A stretch of 33,564 bases of DNA from Bacillota bacterium (GTDB lineage: Bacteria; Bacillota; Clostridia; Christensenellales; CAG-138), in the NCBI GenBank assembly GCA_016286445.1, contig JAEESS010000026.1:1-33564 (forward strand), given 5' to 3'. This document shows, piece after piece, positions 21,996 to 30,151 of the stretch (the first letter of the stretch is position 1; each line of letters starts with the position of its first letter). The notes under the pieces are model-generated. The model did no database searches. It was not told the origin of the DNA and saw only the letters and a list, made by a program, of their open reading frames with translations. A program made the translations under genes and the position numbers.

Positions 21996-23438
21996 ATGGA
22001 AGTTCGTACCAGATTTGCCCCGTCCCCGACGGGCTATATGCACCTCGGAAACCTCCGCAGCGCTTTGTACACCTATCTGTTTGCAAAGGCGAACGGCGGA
22101 AAGTTCATCCTGCGCATCGAGGACACCGACCAGGCGCGCTTCGTGCCCGGTGCGGTCGACGTGATCTACCGGACGCTCAAGAGCATCGGCATGCAGTGGG
22201 ACGAAGGTCCCGACATCGGCGGCGACTACGGTCCCTATGTGCAGAGCGAGCGAAAGAACATGTACCTGCCCTACGCCGAGCAGCTCGTGAAAGCCGGCAA
22301 GGCGTATTACTGCTTCTGCACCGAGGAGGAGCTTGCCGCGCGCCGCGAGGAAGCTGCAAAGCGCGGCGAGACCTTTAAGTACGACAAGCATTGTCTGCAC
22401 CTTTCCCCGGAGGAAGTGCAGCGCCGCATTGCCGCGGGCGAGCCGTACGTCATCCGCCAGAACGTGCCGGAGCACGGCGAAGCGTCGTTTGACGACGTGC
22501 TCTACGGGCACATCGCGGTCGACTGCGCCGATCTCGACGACATGATCCTGATCAAGGCGGACGGCATGCCGACCTACAATTTCGCGAACGTCATCGACGA
22601 CCACACGATGGGCATCACGCACGTCATGCGCGGCAACGAATACCTTTCGAGCACGCCGAAGTATAATCTTCTGTACGAGGCGTTCGGCTGGGAAAAGCCG
22701 GTCTACATCCACATGACGCCGATCATGCGCGACGCGACGCATAAGCTTTCGAAGCGCGACGGCGATGCGTACTTTGAGGACTACCTCAACAAGGGCTATC
22801 TCAAGGAAGCGATCGTCAACTACGTTGCGCTGCTCGGCTGGAACCCCGGCGACGAGCGCGAGTTTTTCACGATGGACGAGCTGATCAAAGCGTTTTCCGT
22901 GGACGGGATGAGCAAATCCCCCGCCATCTTCGACGTCAACAAGCTGACGTGGATGAACGCGGAGTACGTCCGCCGTCTCACGCCGGAGCAGTTCACCGAA
23001 TACGCTCTGCCGTATTACGAAAAGGCGGGCGTTTCCGCCGAGCACGCGGACCTTCTTGCACGGATCTTGCAGCAGCGCACCGAGGTCTTTACGCAGATCC
23101 CGGAGATGCTCGATTTTATCCCGCAGCTTCCGGACTACGACGCCGAGCTGTTCACCAACAAGAAGAGCAAGACGAACCCGGAGATTGCAAAGCATGTGCT
23201 GGAGATCGCAATCGAAGCGCTTGACGCGCTTCCCGCGTGGGAGGAGCAGCCGATCCACGATACGCTTTTAGGGCTTGCCGAAAAGGAAGGCATGAAGAAC
23301 GGAACGATGCTCTGGCCGGTGCGCATCGCGCTTGCGGGCAAGCAGGTCACGCCGGGCGGTGCGATCGAGATCGCGATCCTTTTGGGTCGCGAGGAATCCA
23401 TGCGCCGTCTGAAGATCGGTCTTGAAAAGCTTTCATAA
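21996..23438 (+). CDS. gltX: Glutamyl-tRNA synthetase
   Basis: Attaches glutamate to tRNA-Glu. 480 residues. The HIGH motif appears as FAPSPTGYMHLGNLRSAL (residues 7-24), then FILRIEDTDQAR. The KMSKS motif is KLSKRDGDAYFEDY near residue 248, and a helical anticodon-binding domain follows. AAGGAG precedes the ATG, 11 bases after glnS. Because GlnRS is encoded next door, this GluRS is expected to be discriminating, i.e. not misacylating tRNA-Gln, but that cannot be read from the sequence here. The ychF gene follows after a 12-base gap. Confidence 0.96.
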   Translation: MEVRTRFAPSPTGYMHLGNLRSALYTYLFAKANGGKFILRIEDTDQARFVPGAVDVIYRTLKSIGMQWDEGPDIGGDYGPYVQSERKNMYLPYAEQLVKAGKAYYCFCTEEELAARREEAAKRGETFKYDKHCLHLSPEEVQRRIAAGEPYVIRQNVPEHGEASFDDVLYGHIAVDCADLDDMILIKADGMPTYNFANVIDDHTMGITHVMRGNEYLSSTPKYNLLYEAFGWEKPVYIHMTPIMRDATHKLSKRDGDAYFEDYLNKGYLKEAIVNYVALLGWNPGDEREFFTMDELIKAFSVDGMSKSPAIFDVNKLTWMNAEYVRRLTPEQFTEYALPYYEKAGVSAEHADLLARILQQRTEVFTQIPEMLDFIPQLPDYDAELFTNKKSKTNPEIAKHVLEIAIEALDALPAWEEQPIHDTLLGLAEKEGMKNGTMLWPVRIALAGKQVTPGGAIEIAILLGREESMRRLKIGLEKLS

Positions 23439-23450
23439 GGAGGAACGGAA

Positions 23451-24542
23451 ATGAAACTGGGCGTCATCGGACTGCCGAACGTCGGCAAATCCACACTGTT
23501 CAACGCCATCACCCGCGCCGGCGCGCAGGCGGCGAACTATCCGTTCTGCACGATCGAACCGAACGTGGGCGTCGTGTCCGTGCCGGATCACCGGCTGGAC
23601 GTACTCGCCGAGATGCATCATCCCGAAAAGTACACGCCCGCGGTCATCGAGTTCGTCGACATCGCGGGACTCGTGCGCGGCGCGTCCCGCGGCGAGGGCT
23701 TGGGCAACAAGTTCCTGTCGCACATCCGCGAGGTCGACGCCGTGGTGCACGTCGTCCGCTGCTTTGACGATGACAACGTGGTCCATGTGGACGGCAGCGT
23801 GAACCCCGCGCGCGACGCGGAGACGATCAACCTCGAGCTGATCTTCGCCGACATGGAGACCGTTGAAAAGCGGATCGACCGGCAGCAGAAGATGGCAAAG
23901 AGCGGCGACAAGAAGTTATTGGTCGAGATCGACCTCTTAAAACGCATCTACGCGCATCTCGAAAGCGGCAAACCCGTCCGCACGTTTGAAGCGGACAAGG
24001 ACGAGCAGGAAGCGATCAAAGGGCTGTTTCTGCTGACCTCGAAGCCGGTGATCTACGTTGCAAACGTCTCTGAGGACGACCTTTCCGGCGAACCGAACGA
24101 CTACGTCAAGACGCTCTACGCGATCGCAAAGAGCGAAGGCGCCGAGGCGATGACCGTCTGCGCGAAGCTCGAAGAGGAGGTCGCGGAGCTCGATCCGGAC
24201 GAAAAGCAGGCGTTCCTCGAGGAGATGGGCGTGCACGAATCCGGTCTCGATCAGCTCGTCAAAGCGTGCTACCGGCTCCTGGGCTTAATCAGCTTTCTGA
24301 CCGCGGGACCGAAGGAGGTCCGCGCATGGACGATCCAGAAAGGCACGAAAGCGCCGCAGGCGGCGGGCAAGATCCACAGCGATTTCGAGCGCGGCTTCAT
24401 CCGCGCCGCCGTCGTGCCGTACGAAACGCTCGTCGAGCACGGCTCGATCGCGGCGTGCAAGGAAAAGGGGCTTGTTCGTTCCGAAGGCAAGGAATACGTC
24501 ATGCAGGACGGCGACGTCGTCGAGTTCTTCTTCAACGTCTGA
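23451..24542 (+). CDS. ychF: Ribosome-binding ATPase YchF (Obg family)
   Basis: A P-loop NTPase of the Obg-Era class that prefers ATP and binds ribosomes; roles in stress response are reported for the family. 363 residues. Walker A is GLPNVGKST (residues 7-15), the switch I region TIEPNVGVV follows, and Walker B/G3 is DIAGLVRGAS (about 70-79). NVSEDD corresponds to the NxxE-type G4 of YchF, and a C-terminal TGS domain runs from about residue 280 (TAGPKEVRAWTIQKGTKAPQ begins it). The start has GGAGGAACGG upstream. It is the last gene of the glnS-gltX-ychF operon, with a strong terminator 22 bases after the stop. Confidence 0.97.
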   Translation: MKLGVIGLPNVGKSTLFNAITRAGAQAANYPFCTIEPNVGVVSVPDHRLDVLAEMHHPEKYTPAVIEFVDIAGLVRGASRGEGLGNKFLSHIREVDAVVHVVRCFDDDNVVHVDGSVNPARDAETINLELIFADMETVEKRIDRQQKMAKSGDKKLLVEIDLLKRIYAHLESGKPVRTFEADKDEQEAIKGLFLLTSKPVIYVANVSEDDLSGEPNDYVKTLYAIAKSEGAEAMTVCAKLEEEVAELDPDEKQAFLEEMGVHESGLDQLVKACYRLLGLISFLTAGPKEVRAWTIQKGTKAPQAAGKIHSDFERGFIRAAVVPYETLVEHGSIAACKEKGLVRSEGKEYVMQDGDVVEFFFNV

Positions 24543-24563
24543 TGCGCGTCAGCGCAATGTATC

Positions 24564-24595
24564 GGGAGGTCGAGGTCGACCTCCCCTGTTTTTTT
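24564..24595 (+). terminator. Intrinsic terminator of the glnS-gltX-ychF operon
   Basis: Perfect ten-base stem GGGAGGTCGA/TCGACCTCCC with a two-base GG turn, followed by CTG and seven Ts. Confidence 0.95.
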
Positions 24596-24696
24596 CGTAC
24601 ATGCATGACCGTTCGGTCAATGCGTGTTTCCCGAAGGAGAAGGCTTTTGGTTTCGCATATTCTGCAGGAGCGGGCATTGCCCGTCCGCCGAAGAAA

Positions 24697-24720
24697 CGGA
24701 CGATCGGTGATCGTCCCTAC
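24697..24720 (-). repeat. Short palindromic repeat of the GTAGGG type
   Basis: An eight-base stem GGACGATC/GATCGTCC with loop GGT, bordered by CCTAC. On the minus strand it reads GTAGGGACGATC..., the same layout as the repeats at 24919 and 31138. Confidence 0.6.
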
Positions 24721-24811
24721 GGTCGCATGGTTCTGATCGCATGTCCCGTCCGCATCGATGTTTTGACGGGTTGCCGGGAGCGCGGAGCCGAGCGCCCGCT
24801 GTGCGGAAACA

Positions 24812-24863
24812 ATCCCCCCAGTCAGCCTGCGGCTGCCAGCCCCCTTTACACAAGGGGGCCAAG
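24812..24863 (+). repeat. Double-hairpin dispersed repeat
   Basis: ATCCCCCCAGT leads into hairpin CAGCC-TGC-GGCTG and then GCCCCC...GGGGGC, ending in CAAG. Same architecture as the copies at 25030 and 25959, with different but compensated stems. Confidence 0.7.
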
Positions 24864-24918
24864 ACACGAGGCGGAAGCGCGGGTCGAACAGGGAGCCATG
24901 CCTTGCATGTAATGTCAT

Positions 24919-24945
24919 TGTAGGGGGCGACGTCCCCGGCGCCCC
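24919..24945 (+). repeat. Short palindromic repeat of the TGTAGGGG type
   Basis: TGTAGG followed by a GGGGCG/CGCCCC stem around a ten-base loop. Related in layout to 24697 (opposite strand) and 31138. Confidence 0.6.
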
Positions 24946-25029
24946 GAAAAGCGACTTCGTTACTTAGGCGGGTCGCGCATTCGCAATCTTCTGCTTTGCT
25001 TTGTTGCTGAGGTTAAATGCGCGTTATCA

Positions 25030-25170
25030 TCTCTCCCTCCGTCTGCCTTACGGCAGCCACCTCCCCCATCAGGTGGAGGTCAATGCCCCTCCGCATCATG
25101 ACGCGTCTATGCAAAGGGCATTCACCCTCCCTTGTGAGAGAGGGTGGCGGACAAGGTCCGACGGGAGGGT
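25030..25170. repeat. MITE-like pair of inverted double-hairpin repeats
   Basis: The left half (25030-25080) reads CTCCCTCCGTC, hairpin CTGCC-TTA-CGGCAG and hairpin CCACCT...AGGTGG. The right half (25121-25170) has the same order inverted: CACCCTC...GAGGGTG, GGAC-AAG-GTCC and GACGGGAGGG. A unique segment of about 40 bases separates them. It ends near the CBS gene terminator. Confidence 0.7.
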
Positions 25171-25232
25171 CGTTTTTCATCCTCGACAGGCTTTTTTGAA
25201 CCGCTCGTCAAACGTAAAATTCTGTTTACAGC

Positions 25233-25261
25233 AAAAACCGCCCGAGCGCTCGGACGGTTTT
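25233..25261 (-). terminator. Intrinsic terminator of the CBS-domain gene
   Basis: Stem AAAACCG-C-CCGAG/CTCGG-A-CGGTTTT with one mismatch, followed by five Ts on the minus strand. T runs on both sides could make it bidirectional. Confidence 0.85.
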
Positions 25262-25272
25262 CCTGTTTGGGT

Positions 25273-25677
25273 TCAGTTTTGTTTTTGTAAGGTTCCGATA
25301 AAGTGCCGTAAGATCGCTTTTCGTGTGACGATGCCGATGAACATGCCGCGGTCGTCGACCACCGGAACGAAGTTCTGCTCCATCGCGCGCTGCAGAAGGT
25401 CCTCGATCGAAGCAAACGCGCTCACCGGCGGGTTGAAATCCTTTCGGATGATGTTCATAAGCCTGACGTGCTCCCAGTCCTTCTGCGTATCCTCCTTGAG
25501 CACCGCCCGCAGAAGATCGCCCTCGGACGCCGTTCCGCAATAATGTCCCTCGCCGTCGATCACCGGGATCGCGCTGCGTCCCGACGAATTGAGCTTTTCC
25601 ACCGCCTGCCGGAGCGTATAGTCGCTGTGCATCACGCATACGTCGCACTTCGGCGTCAGAAAGAACAACAGGTTCAT
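25273..25677 (-). CDS. Two-CBS-domain protein
   Basis: 134 residues made of two CBS motifs (about 8-65 and 75-130). Segments include TLRQAVEKLNSSGRSAIPVI, GTASEGDLLRAVL, IEDLLQRAMEQNFVPVVDD and FIGIVTRKAILRHFI. CBS pairs bind adenosyl ligands such as AMP, ATP or SAM and usually regulate a partner protein; stand-alone forms like this have no assigned partner. The start at 25677 has AAAGGAG six bases upstream. Longer frames upstream cross the promoter at 25706-25734 and are rejected. It is a monocistronic unit with its own promoter and terminator, set in repeat-rich DNA. Confidence 0.88.
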   Translation of the reverse strand: MNLLFFLTPKCDVCVMHSDYTLRQAVEKLNSSGRSAIPVIDGEGHYCGTASEGDLLRAVLKEDTQKDWEHVRLMNIIRKDFNPPVSAFASIEDLLQRAMEQNFVPVVDDRGMFIGIVTRKAILRHFIGTLQKQN

Positions 25678-25705
25678 ACGAATCTCCTTTCCTTTCTCCG
25701 GTATA

Positions 25706-25734
25706 ATTATACACGATCCCCCGCCTTCGGTCAA
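25706..25734 (-). promoter_or_regulatory. Promoter of the CBS-domain gene
   Basis: TTGACC (25734..25729), a 17-base spacer and an exact TATAAT (25711..25706). The leader of about 20 bases contains the AAAGGAG ribosome site. Confidence 0.9.
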
Positions 25735-25958
25735 TGCGCCGACGCGAAATGTCACGGATTCGTCACAAATGAAATGTGCTTTCCTAAATATTTTTTTGAC
25801 AACGTATCGATCTGAGACGAATTTCGAGAATAAGGTCCTGTCCGATGGGTCCGACGATTGACCGGACCGAAAAGCAGCGAAGCAGGAACGCCGCGATACT
25901 TGGCGGTGCATCCGGAGAACGCGCCACCAACCCGGCGATCCGCCCGTGTATTAGATAT

Positions 25959-26008
25959 CTCTCCTTCCGTCACCTATCGGTGACACCTCCCTCATCAGAG
26001 GGAGGTCA
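25959..26008 (+). repeat. Double-hairpin dispersed repeat
   Basis: CTCTCCTTCCG, then hairpin TCACC-TATC-GGTGA, then hairpin CCTCCCT-CATC-(AG)AGGGAGG, ending in TCAAT. Same layout as 25030-25080, placed directly before the blaI promoter. The segment 25740-25958 between the CBS promoter and this repeat holds no gene I can support. Confidence 0.7.
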
Positions 26009-26019
26009 ATATCGTCTTC

Positions 26020-26074
26020 TTGACAGATTGGTTTATCCATGATAAACTAAATGCAGGTTTATTGAGAGTAAACC
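26020..26074 (+). promoter_or_regulatory. Promoter and two operators of the blaI-M56 operon
   Basis: Exact TTGACA (26020-26025), a 17-base spacer and TAAACT (26043-26048). A perfect inverted repeat GTTTATC-CAT-GATAAAC (26031-26047) fills the spacer and touches the -10. A second, GGTTTA-N7-TAAACC (26056-26074), lies at the start of transcription, with its centre about 26 bp from the first. Two dyads of the same half-site over a promoter are expected for autoregulation by the BlaI-type repressor encoded just downstream. Confidence 0.85.
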
Positions 26075-26090
26075 AAAAGGAGGTTTGCAA

Positions 26091-26456
26091 ATGATCGAAT
26101 TGGGCGAAGTGCAGGCACGGTTTGCGGACATCGTCTGGGCAAACGCGCCGATCCCCTCCGGGGAGCTTGTGAAGCTCTGCGAGCGTGAGCTCAACTGGAA
26201 AAAGCCCACGACCTATACGGTGCTTCGGAAGCTCTGCGAAAAGGGCTTGTTTACGAACACCGACGGGCTTGTGCGGGCGAAAATCACGCGCGAGCAGTTC
26301 TATTCCGCGCAGAGCGAGCAGTTTGTGGAGGAAAGCTTTTCGGGTTCGCTTCCCGCGTTCATTGCGGCGTTTACGGCAAGGAAGCGCTTAACCGACGCCG
26401 AGGCGGACGAGATCATGCGCATGATCGAAGCCTACCGAAAGGAGCATGAGTCATGA
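26091..26456 (+). CDS. BlaI/MecI-family transcriptional repressor
   Basis: 121 residues with a winged-helix DNA-binding domain at the N-terminus (GEVQARFADIVWANAPIPSG, then LNWKKPTTYTVLRKLCEKG as recognition helix and wing) and a C-terminal dimerisation part. The pattern W-K..TTYTVLRKL is the family signature, close to the KT.xTLL.RL seen in BlaI and MecI. Family members hold operons off until their partner M56 protease triggers cleavage. The ATG at 26091 has AAAGGAGG seven bases upstream; a TTG two codons earlier is less well placed. The stop overlaps the start of the M56 gene (ATGA), giving tight coupling. The operators lie at 26031-26074. Confidence 0.92.
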   Translation: MIELGEVQARFADIVWANAPIPSGELVKLCERELNWKKPTTYTVLRKLCEKGLFTNTDGLVRAKITREQFYSAQSEQFVEESFSGSLPAFIAAFTARKRLTDAEADEIMRMIEAYRKEHES

Positions 26457-29400
26457 GCAAGCTGTTTTTGCATCTTCTGAACATCAGCATCACCGCGGGC
26501 TGGCTCGTGCTCGTCGTCGTGCTGCTGCGCTTTGTGCTGAAAAAGGCGCCGAAATGGATGCGCGTCGTGCTGTGGGGACTGGTGGCGCTGCGGCTCATTC
26601 TGCCGGTGTCGATCGAGAGCCCCCTCTCGCTCGTTCCGAGCGAACAAACCGTTTCCATTGCAACATGGACCTTGCCGGATACAGCTGTCGGCACTTCCGA
26701 AGAAGGTTCCGCAGCACAGCGCACAACAGCCGAACGCGTTGTGTTTCAGACCGGCTTCCCTGCGCTGAACAGCGCGATCAATCCGACCATGAAACAATCG
26801 TACGAACATCACAGCACCGTTTCGACCGTCAAGACCGTCGCGGGCTGGGTGTGGCTTGCGGGCGTCGTCGGCATGCTTTTCTACGCGCTGATCAGCTTTC
26901 TCCGGCTAAAGCACCGCGTCCGCGCGTCGGTGAAGCTCGAAAAGGGCGTGTATGTGTGCGACGAGATTTCCGATCCGTTCATTTTGGGCTTAATCGTTCC
27001 GAAGATCTATCTCCCCTCCGGCATGGACGAGCAAACCCGCGCCTATGTGCTTGCGCATGAACGCGCGCACTTGAAGCGCTTCGATCACATCTGGAAGCCG
27101 CTCGGGTTTCTGCTGCTTTCGGTCTACTGGTTCAATCCGCTTCTTTGGCTTGCCTACATCCTGCTTTGCCGCGACATCGAGCTTGCGTGCGACGAGAAGG
27201 TCGTGAAGGAGCTCGACGATACGGGCAAGGCCGCCTATTCCGAAGCGCTCGTCACTGCAAGCGTTTCCCGCCGTTCGATCGCCGCCTGTCCCCTTGCCTT
27301 CGGCGAGAGCGGCGTGAAAAGCCGCGTCAAGTCTGTTCTGAACTACAAAAAGCCTGCGTTCTGGATCATCCTTGTCGCGATCCTCGCCTGTATCGCGGTC
27401 GCGGTATGCTTCTTAACGATGCCTAAGAAGAATCAACCGGACGCAGCCGAAATTGTCGGTACATGGGAGTTCTATAAACAGATCGTTGATACCTACGAAA
27501 CCGATTGGCCGATCCAGGAAATGCTCGGGACTCGAAGGGATGTTCTGATCTTTCGGGAAAACGGAACCGGAACAGAGTTGTATATCAGAGACGACGTGAC
27601 GCGTGAGAACCCCTTTACCTACACGATTTCCGGAAATAAGGTATCTATAACGCGCAACGGCAGAGACCGCGTTCCGGTCGAGTTTACCTATGACCCCGAA
27701 AGCAGCATGCTGCGCTCCCCCGAAGACGCCGGTGAAGGATTCCGCTGGTATACGCTCTATGTACGCGAAGGCAGCATCAGCTATCCGACCGTACAGCTGA
27801 CCAATGAGCAAATTGCAGGCGAATGGAAAACGGACGGACTTCCCGTTATGGAAGGCATGCCCTTAACGCTGTCCGGCAATCTGGTTTTTGATGCGAACGG
27901 AACCGCCGTCTTGCATCTGAACGGTGATAATCATACGGAAATGACCGTAAACGGTACCTATGACACCGAAAGCAGCGTCATTCGTTTCGAGCCCGAAGAT
28001 GATACGGCAGTGCTTGAATACTATCCATGGAACGATCAGAGTATGCTTTTTCATCTCAGCATCAAGGATTTCAAGCCGGAATATCAGAATACCGCCCTTG
28101 CTTCCTATGACCCGCAAACCGATACGATCCGCTTTGTTGTTTTACACTTCGGTGTGCTGACCTTTCATCGCAGCATACCGGCAACAGCGATGCCGGTCGT
28201 GCAATGGCTTGACTATTACAATGATTTTGAAGGATTCTCCTGGGACAGCACAAAGGAGATCACAGTCGCAGCTTTTCCCGGCGTGACGTTCCGCTGGACC
28301 GCAGGCAGCGTGGAAGCGGTCGAAAACGGCAAAACGCGCACACTGTTTGCCGGTATGCCTGTGTGGAGCGTGTACTTTACCGATCTCACCGGCGACGGCA
28401 AGCCGGAGCTAATTGCCACGGTCAGCTTCGGTTCCGGGATCGTCGACGAGCATATCATCGTCTATGACTATGTGAACAAACAGAGCTATGTGCTTTGGGA
28501 TCGCATGCAGTTTGATTTTCATCTGTACACGGTCGACGGCGCGCTGTACGTCGGCAAGACGCCCTATATGGGCGATAAGCAGGTGGATTACGGCACGCTT
28601 GAGCTGCACGACGGCGTCCTCTCCTGCCGCTGGCAAAGCGACGGCTCCTATACACCGCTACTTCCCGAGCTGCACGAATCGGAGCTTTACGGTGAATGGC
28701 TTGTGGAAGAAGAAACAGACAACGACGGCAACGTGCTCTATACCAACGATCTGACCCTTTGGAAGGAATACAGCTTCCGCGAGGGCGGCACGGTAGTCTA
28801 TAACGAGACGGTCCCGATCTCCTCGGATTCCGAAAAGGCGTTCGGACATCCGGTCGAGTATTCCTATACGGTGCATGACGGTTACGTGCACATTGAGGAC
28901 GGACGTTCCTGTTGGGGATATTACGATCCGCGGACGCGGACGCTGGAACTCAGTTATCAGACCTCCCCGAATCAATTTGTTTATGCTACGCTCCGGCGCA
29001 TGGGTGAAGATGCGCCTGTTGCAGAAAAAACCTATGTCGGCGAATGGGAGCTTGTTAAAATCGTGGACGGAAGGCAGGAATACGATCTGGCATTCCTTAC
29101 CGCCGCAAGCGGATTAGAGAATAACCGAGTCATCCTTCGTGCAGACGGTACCGGCAACTATCTGTTAGAAATCACAGGCTCCGAATCGGAAGATATCGGC
29201 TTGACCTATACCGCGGCAGACGACGAAAACACCGTTACCGTTCGTTTTGCTGAAGAGATGGCATACGGTTATACGATGATTGCAAAGTACGATCCTGACA
29301 GCGATACCCTGTCCATGTACTATCCGGACGATCCTACGATGTATTCCGTTTATTGCCGCGCAGGAAGCATTCAGGACGATCCCGCGGCTGAACTGACGAT

Positions 29401-30049
29401 CGAAATGCTGATTGGAAAATGGGTAACCGAAGGCAATATCATGTATGATCCGCCCTTCCTTCCCGGCACGCTTACATTCCTCGAGGACGGGAGCGCGTCC
29501 CTATGGCTCGATGGATATCTGCGATCCGGCGAAGCGCTCGATTTTCAGACGGCTCTGACCGGAAATATGGTGTATTTTTCGGGGTATTTGTCCGACAACA
29601 CCTTTGCCTCTTATGATGCGAAAACCGATACGCTGCGATTGCGCTTGCCGCTTGCATCAGCGGGTACGCTCGTGTTTACACGCGATCGCTCCGCGGATGC
29701 GCCGCAGACGCTCGAGGAGATTCTACTTGGCACGTATGTCTGCACCGGTGCGAAGCAAAACGAGTTGAACATCCCCGTTCCCGCCGAATATGTGGGCATG
29801 ACGATCGACCTCGGCGATACCTCCGGGGCGGAATCATATCGGCATGTTGCGTCCGTCACCTTCGGCGGTACGAAAAAGGAAGGATATGACTGGAAGGTCG
29901 ACGAAAACGATATCCTGATAGTCTGGAATCCGGAAACAGGCGACAACTTGCAATTTGAATGGTTCCCAAAGCAAACAGCGTGTACGACCCTGAAGCTTAC
30001 CATCGGTCAAGAAAACCCGATCACTTTGTTCTTTACATTTGATGATTGA
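26453..30049 (+). CDS. BlaR1-like M56 membrane metalloprotease with a very large non-penicillin-binding sensor region
   Basis: 1198 residues. The N-terminal M56 part has membrane helices at about 10-28, 36-52, 130-150 and 213-235. The zinc motif HERAH is at 202-206, with downstream ELACDEKVV supplying the third ligand. A final membrane helix (303-322, FWIILVAILACIAVAVCFL) leads to an outside region of about 870 residues. There is no recognisable penicillin-binding SxxK/transpeptidase domain. The region consists instead of repeated lipocalin-like modules starting with a GxWE/GEW motif (VGTWEFYKQ, AGEWKTDG, YGEWLVEEE, VGEWELVKI, IGKWVTEG), each with LxFxxDGTxxL and YDxxTDTL strands. One segment (YFTDLTGDGKPELIATVSFG) resembles an FG-GAP-like sequence. 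It likely senses an extracellular ligand or envelope damage and relieves BlaI repression; the ligand is unknown. Confidence 0.9.
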   Translation: MSKLFLHLLNISITAGWLVLVVVLLRFVLKKAPKWMRVVLWGLVALRLILPVSIESPLSLVPSEQTVSIATWTLPDTAVGTSEEGSAAQRTTAERVVFQTGFPALNSAINPTMKQSYEHHSTVSTVKTVAGWVWLAGVVGMLFYALISFLRLKHRVRASVKLEKGVYVCDEISDPFILGLIVPKIYLPSGMDEQTRAYVLAHERAHLKRFDHIWKPLGFLLLSVYWFNPLLWLAYILLCRDIELACDEKVVKELDDTGKAAYSEALVTASVSRRSIAACPLAFGESGVKSRVKSVLNYKKPAFWIILVAILACIAVAVCFLTMPKKNQPDAAEIVGTWEFYKQIVDTYETDWPIQEMLGTRRDVLIFRENGTGTELYIRDDVTRENPFTYTISGNKVSITRNGRDRVPVEFTYDPESSMLRSPEDAGEGFRWYTLYVREGSISYPTVQLTNEQIAGEWKTDGLPVMEGMPLTLSGNLVFDANGTAVLHLNGDNHTEMTVNGTYDTESSVIRFEPEDDTAVLEYYPWNDQSMLFHLSIKDFKPEYQNTALASYDPQTDTIRFVVLHFGVLTFHRSIPATAMPVVQWLDYYNDFEGFSWDSTKEITVAAFPGVTFRWTAGSVEAVENGKTRTLFAGMPVWSVYFTDLTGDGKPELIATVSFGSGIVDEHIIVYDYVNKQSYVLWDRMQFDFHLYTVDGALYVGKTPYMGDKQVDYGTLELHDGVLSCRWQSDGSYTPLLPELHESELYGEWLVEEETDNDGNVLYTNDLTLWKEYSFREGGTVVYNETVPISSDSEKAFGHPVEYSYTVHDGYVHIEDGRSCWGYYDPRTRTLELSYQTSPNQFVYATLRRMGEDAPVAEKTYVGEWELVKIVDGRQEYDLAFLTAASGLENNRVILRADGTGNYLLEITGSESEDIGLTYTAADDENTVTVRFAEEMAYGYTMIAKYDPDSDTLSMYYPDDPTMYSVYCRAGSIQDDPAAELTIEMLIGKWVTEGNIMYDPPFLPGTLTFLEDGSASLWLDGYLRSGEALDFQTALTGNMVYFSGYLSDNTFASYDAKTDTLRLRLPLASAGTLVFTRDRSADAPQTLEEILLGTYVCTGAKQNELNIPVPAEYVGMTIDLGDTSGAESYRHVASVTFGGTKKEGYDWKVDENDILIVWNPETGDNLQFEWFPKQTACTTLKLTIGQENPITLFFTFDD

Positions 30050-30151
30050 TCGCCGATGTCGGGAAGATTATTTTTCTGTTACCCTGAGTGTATCGGGAGC
30101 TGTCTCCTTGAAACCGCAAACGGTATCATATTATGATGGAGGAATAAAACG

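Larger units (their letters stand above)
24596..25232. other. Gene-free repeat-rich spacer
   Basis: No coding frame with a ribosome site or recognisable protein is seen. The stretch is a mosaic of dispersed hairpin repeats, listed separately at 24697, 24812, 24919 and 25030, joined by undistinguished sequence. Confidence 0.75.

Noticed and set aside
21897..23258. A 453-codon minus-strand open frame opposite gltX
   Set aside because: The plus strand is an unmistakable glutamyl-tRNA synthetase with HIGH and KLSKR motifs; the antisense frame has no family features.
24616..25020. Several 60-150-codon open frames in the spacer after ychF
   Set aside because: They cross hairpin repeats, lack ribosome sites and have no recognisable protein content.
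30108..30137. TTGAAA-18-TATGAT promoter-like pair before the small membrane protein gene
   Set aside because: Its start of transcription (about 30144) would fall beyond the GGAGG ribosome site at 30138-30142 and remove it from the message, so it is unlikely to be the working promoter.
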